DNA of 64,000 nt from Chaetorhynchus papuensis (Eukaryota > Chordata > Aves > Passeriformes > Rhipiduridae), in NCBI GenBank assembly GCA_013396525.1, contig VWYX01000219.1, positions 310,001-374,000 of the forward strand, in the 5' to 3' direction. Numbering within the stretch: the first letter of the stretch is position 1; every line of letters starts with the position of its first letter. A program made the translations under genes and the position numbers. This document shows positions 58,901 to 64,000 of this stretch, piece after piece. The notes beneath the pieces were generated by a model, which saw only the letters and a list, made by a program, of their open reading frames with translations, searched no databases and was not told the origin of the DNA.

Positions 58901-61900
58901 AGGATGAAGCTCTGGTGTGGTGAGGGCCCTTCTTGTACCAAAATTGGGTCAGCCTGGGACCAGGCCCTCAGCACAGCCGTGGCTCCAGGCCACTGCAAGG
59001 TTTTTTGAGAGCAAACCTGTTTAAAAGAAGCAGCACAGCATCTTTCATCAGCAAGTGAGAATGTGAATTCAAGATGTCAGGGCAGGTTCCAGATGCTGTT
59101 GCACTTTGCGTTTATTACATTTTTTGGAGCTTAGCAAAAGGTCAGTGTGCTTGGACACAGTTCCTGGCTTTTGGAAAGTCTGCAGGTTTGGGATTGGTGC
59201 TTTTCACTTTATTTTCAGTAGGAAAACTGCCTGCTTGCAAAGTTTGCCTTTGGAGTTGAGATGCCAGTGAAAATCCAGCTCTTATTATTTTAGGCTAAAA
59301 AGACAATGAGGGACAAGGGTTTTTTGGGGGGGGAGGGTGGGTTTGGGTTATTTTTGCTCTCTGTCTTTGTTTTTTCCTCCAACATTCAGAAAAAAGCTTT
59401 TAGTATAGATTAGACTGATGCTGTCAGTGCTAGCTGGTTTTTTTTCTGGCCATGCCTATTGGAAGGAAATTTCCAATACAGCCTAGTTGCCAGAAATGGA
59501 TTCTTTGCTGGAACATTTTGGTTAAAATATTCCAACTTGCTCCTTGCAGGGATGCCACTTAGTGCAGGAAGACCCAGCGATTGGCTGCCTCGTTCCTAAC
59601 TCTGAGTTGGATTTTTTTTTTTTTCCTTTATTTTTGTTGGGGTGTTTTTTTTGCTGGTATTTGCTTTGGACAAGCCTGTTCCCACACTACAGAGACTGTG
59701 ATGCCACAAGCAAGGTCTTTCTGTAGGATCCTTTCTTGGCCCTTCTAGAGCTGTGTGTTTTACTGGGAGGGGAATGCAGTGGCAGGAGGAATTCCATCAG
59801 GATGCAGTTAATTAGCTGGTGAAGGACCAACATCTGGGCAAGGCGTTGGAGACAACCTGGGTTTCCTCTCATCTCCTGATCTTCTTGGATCAAAGCTGGG
59901 ACTCGCTGACCTCGGAGGTCTTTTCCAACAAAAATGGCTCTGTGGTTCTCCTTTCTGGGAGTGATTAGACGCTATGTATTTGCCTCCAGGGTCTCACGTG
60001 GTGCCTTCCGAGTGAAAACGGGGAAACTGCACGTGTTTGGCTTGATCTGCCTGACCCTGGCAAGGCATTTCTGAGGCCATTGTGCTACTGCAGCTCCCAG
60101 CCCGCAGCTGCAAGGCTCGGCAGCGTGGGGCCGAGGCGTCGCTCCCCTCAGCCCTGCTCACACGGTCACCCACAGATAGTGGGAGCTGCGTTGGGATTTG
60201 TTTTTCTTCTTTTCTTGTTTGGTCAAAAGCAACAGGGGATTTCCCCCCCCCCCCTGAAAGAACAGCAGTGTTTGGTTTGAGAAAGGATGAGGTCAAGAAG
60301 TGGCAGGAAAAGGCTGTCTCATTGTGTTTTTGGTTACTTGATTGCTTTTTTGCACCTGCACCAGACTTCCACTGGTGAGAACTGGGGCTTCTCTGGGCTC
60401 CCAGGATGGTGCTGTCGCAGAGGAAACATCTTCCACTCTCCGGCCGCATCCTGTGTTTTCCTTCTCGCTCTGTCATCACTTCACAGAGTAAAATCCCGAG
60501 CTCACGTTGCACATTTACACAGCCATCCACCCTTGTGCTCCCGGCTGCTGTCAGGATGGGAAAGTGGCAGCCACCAGCAGCAAAGGGATTAACTGGCAGG
60601 TGATTTTAAGGGCTCTCTTCCCATTAAGGATGCACCTCTTGGTTTCCTCCAGTCCGCTCTCCGCAAATAAAGAGAAATACTGCAAAACGAGAAGTTTAAG
60701 AGTACAAAAGAAGAAAGGAAGAATAAAAGAATTTTGCAAGTGAAAGGCTTGAGAAGAAAAGAATTTAAAAATTGGAAGAAAGAAGGAAACAGAATTGACA
60801 GGTCTCGTTTCTAGGCTGTTTCGATAGCAGTGTAATTCAAATAAATTCCTGTGTGTGTGTTGGAACTGCCTTTGCATTGCCTTCCCCAGGATCAGAGACC
60901 ACCAGGAATGCAATTGGGATACAAGGCTGAGAGGCAAAGGATTTTCCATTCTTGGTTCTGCAAATGGGTCATATTCTGACCTTCAGTGAGTCACTTATCT
61001 GCTTGATGCCTCCAGTTTTACCGAGGTTACAACTCCTGACTTGCTTCTATGGATTTGGAAACACTCTTGGGGCCTAACAGATACAGAGAATTACAAAGAA
61101 CTCCTTTTAGGTTAATGGCTGCAACAATTAAACGGGATCAGTTCTTTCCCACCCTGGGCTGTGGTTGCATGTCAAGTTAAGAAAGGAGTTCAGCTGCTGC
61201 TGCAGCGCCTGCAGGGAGGGACTGACCCATCAAAAATCTTATTTTGCTGGACACCTTGTTCAGAGGCTTTAGTTCGTGCTGGTTACCCTTAATCTGAATC
61301 ATGTGTAGCTGATAGGCTGGCGTGCTGCAGTTGGATCCTTTCCTGCTGTGCTTTTCAGGGATGTGCAGTACGTGCCTTGTATTGGCTCCAGGGCACTGTG
61401 CACAAGATTTTCTGCATGCAATGGTCTCTGGATTCTAATAACTCATTGGGCAGGTCGATGGTGAGCTGACATCTGTCCAGTCCTATTGGCACCTCCTATG
61501 GTTTTGCTTTGACTTAGGAAACTGCAATGGGAGGCAAGCTTTTTTTCTGCCAATTAACTTTTTTTCTAGGGTGTTGGGTTTTTTTTTTTAATTTTTCTAT
61601 TTCTGCTCTGCCCATTGTAAAGGCTGAAGTAGGTTAGCCCCTCTTCTCCTTCCTGCTCCCACACAGACATATTTTGAAAAGTACCACAGCCTCAAATTTG
61701 CAATCTGTGCAGTTTGAGCGTGTCAGATACTCCAGTCTCTAACACCAGCTATTAGGACTGTGTTTAGTCTAGCAGTATTTGAAATAAATTTGAGCTGGTG
61801 GAATGTGAGAGGACTTTAGAGATTGCTGGAAAAGAAAAGTTATTCCAAGAAAACCCATATACTCTCAGGAACCCCAGAGGCAGCGAGAGAGAGAAGAGAA

Positions 61901-63674
61901 ATAAGTTATCTATAGCCCAGGCAAATAAAATATTCTTATTATAACTCCATGGGCACTATGCCAGCTCTCTGCAAGTAATATTTCTCTTTGCATCTTGCTT
62001 TGCCAGTTAATTGGACATCTATTATTTCATGATTTCAGCAGGAAACACAGCCTGAGTGATGACTTTGGTACCCAGCCCAGTGCTACTGTGCACTTTCTGA
62101 GCCCTGAATTGTGGAAACGCTTCCAGTTGCTCTCTGCTCCTTCTCCAAGTGTGAATTGTCAGTGCTGCTTTGGTGACACTTTCTAGGGACAGTAGGTCTG
62201 TGACATGTTCCTCCAGCAGGCAGCTCTAAGGAGCCCATGATGTTCAGGGCCCTGCAAGGATGGAGGCAGCTCCTCCTTCCCCATCTCCTGCTCCTTTCCT
62301 TTCCCTGCCTGGGCACCAGTTTGGCTGCTCCCTCGAGGACATGGGGGCAGCTGGAGGACAGAGCCACACACCACGAGCAGGGATGTGGCAGCCCAGGGCC
62401 AGTCCCTAATGCCCAGTTCTCTCTGCCAGATTTTTTCAGACAGTTCTACCTAGAAACTGTGGTGGAAACAGCTTATTTTAAGCTGATACAATTTCTTTTT
62501 TTTTTTTCCTGGCAAGATCCTGATTTTGTAAACAAGTTTATTTACCCTTCCTGCCCAGCTCTGGGGTTATCCACCCACTGACCAGAGCCTGAGCATGGTT
62601 ATAGCTGCCTGCCCGGATGCTTGCGATGAATTGTTTGCTGACAAACTTCAGACCTGCAATTACTCAGAGAAATTATTCAGCAAATAGTTTTGAATAATGA
62701 ACCCCTTTGAGAAATTTGAGTTGTTTTGCAGGCAGATTCCAGACAGAGAACATGCTCAGGAAGCCGTAGCTTTCAGCACATTTTCCCCTCTGTTTGCCAG
62801 GCTGCGGAGTTGGCAAAGCATCCCTTTCTGATACCTTCATGTAGGATTAAAGTGCTCCACCAGACTCATGTGATGCAGGCTGAGTGTGCCCCCTGCTCTG
62901 ACACAGCTCAGGCACTCTGGGCCCCCAAATCCCCCCACATCTCCTCCTTGATGGTGGTCTCAGTTGCTTTTTGCTTCCAGCCCAGCTTCCCTGGAGCAAG
63001 GCAGCAGGGACGTCTGCATCCATACATGTTACAAGCAGTGCAAAGTATCAGGGTTTGCAGAGCTGGACCCTGCCTGGTGTCACCCATTTTGGCCAGTATT
63101 GCTGCTTTGATCTGCAAAATCAGCACCCTAAACTGCTGCAGGGCCTTCGAGCCACGGGGCTGTGGAAAAGCAGAGTCAGGAGAGGTCCCTGTGAGAATTC
63201 ACATCCTGAGAGCTACAAGAAGAGGAAAAAAGCAGCTTTTGAGGTCAAGTATCTGTAGGTTTGTTCCAGACCCCACCTGCCAGCGAAGCCCAGTGAAGGA
63301 TGTTTCACAGCTGGGGAAGGAGAGCTTTTGGCAGGGAAGGCCAAAATGAGTGACACCGCTTTACAGCTGAGTCTCTCAGTCCCTGAGTCCCACCAAGGGG
63401 CTGATCACTGTGGAATAAAAAGATGGCACTTGCCAGCAGGGAATCATGAGGGCAAGGAGCTGAGGGCTTGGCTCTTTGCTGGGCAAGTGGCTTCCAGTCA
63501 CCTGCTCTGGACTCTGCCAAAACAGTGAATGATAGAGGGCAGAACCTGGCAAGTAAAGGGCACAGGATTCCAGCCCCTCAAGGATTCACCTCAGTGAATG
63601 CAACATCTGCACCTTTTCCACCATGAAGGGGACATGAGGGGAGGAGAGGGGAGAGTCAGGGCGTGGAGAGGTGT
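55926..63674. other. Intergenic, no gene recognised
   Basis: It contains the short CR1 tail at 59.9 kb, homopolymer runs (12 C at 60243-60254; T runs near 59.6, 61.6 and 62.5 kb) and no supported gene. A 140-codon frame at 56379-56801 and a 207-codon frame at 62726-63349 were inspected and not accepted. Confidence 0.5.
59895..59955 (+). mobile_element. Very short CR1 tail
   Basis: GGGACTCGCTGACCTCGGAG followed by GTCTTTTCCAACAAAAATGG and TCTGTGGTTCT is a diverged copy of the last bases of CR1. Confidence 0.65.
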
Positions 63675-63870
63675 GGGGGAACCACGTTGCCAAAATGGTT
63701 GGCAGAGGTTGCCCAGAGAGGCTGTGGATGCCCATCCATGGGAATGTTCAAGGACAGATGGTGCCCTGAGCAACCTGATCTGGCGTGTGGCACCCTCCCC
63801 ATGGCAGGGGGATTGGAACTAGACGATATTTAAGGTCCTTTCCAACCCGAACCAGTCTATGATTCTATGA
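63675..63870 (+). mobile_element. CR1 LINE 3' fragment
   Basis: Sense CR1 reading TGGTTGGCAGAGGTTGCCCA, then GAGAGGCTGTGGATGCCCAT, the CCCCATGGCAGGGGGATTGG block, and the end TCTATGATTCTATGA. The terminal octamer repeats are intact. Confidence 0.93.
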
Positions 63871-64000
63871 AATGGCCTGTTCTTCGTTTTGGAGCTGCCA
63901 GAGGGGGAGGATGGCAGCGCTGCCAGGGCTGAGGGCTTGAGACATCCGCGGGCCACGTGCTGCACGTTCACTTGACCCGTGCCTGTCGCAAGGAGCCAGC

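Noticed and set aside
62726..63349. 207-codon plus-strand frame
   Set aside because: It lacks an ATG start at its left end, has no recognisable domain and no splice context. Likely chance in a stop-poor region.
50946..64000. Expected GRIFIN and LFNG downstream of CHST12
   Set aside because: No galectin-like or Fringe-like exon was seen on either strand, so they probably lie beyond the right edge.

Overview
The window is avian nuclear DNA, most likely from a passerine. It carries many 5'-truncated CR1 LINE copies and one tRNA-Ile/CR1 hybrid SINE of the TguSINE1 type known from passerines. Introns are compact and CpG-island promoters are present. The gene order SNX8 (-), EIF3B (+), CHST12 (+) matches human 7p22.3.

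Layout. 1-4681 is intron 1 of SNX8, transcribed leftwards; its first coding exon is 4682-4745 inside a CpG island. 5.06-8.9 kb is intergenic with two CR1 tails. 8.93-10.45 kb is the EIF3B CpG island. EIF3B is complete: 18 coding exons (9804-23247, 809 aa predicted, every junction in phase) plus a probable untranslated last exon (24381-~24955). 25-32 kb holds a CR1, an unidentified decayed reading frame on the minus strand (26078-26665), and a ~29-bp minisatellite that runs into a 616-base assembly gap.

32.2-41.5 kb holds the main surprise: a multi-exon, unprocessed kinesin pseudogene related to KIF19. At least eight exon remnants lie in the right order with recognisable splice sites. They carry in-frame stops and frameshifts, one exon is interrupted by a CR1, and most of the catalytic motor is missing. 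CHST12 follows, with an untranslated exon 1 in a CpG island near 43.65-43.78 kb, a 5.4-kb intron, and a single coding exon at 49293-50543 (416 aa). 50.95-64 kb is intergenic with a ~31-bp minisatellite (54.95-55.4 kb) and three CR1 fragments; no further gene could be supported there.

The three live genes are unrelated housekeeping or biosynthetic genes (endosomal sorting, translation initiation, chondroitin/dermatan 4-O-sulfation). They share a conserved chromosomal block rather than a pathway. All homology calls come from recalled family sequences and intron phase, not from a search.
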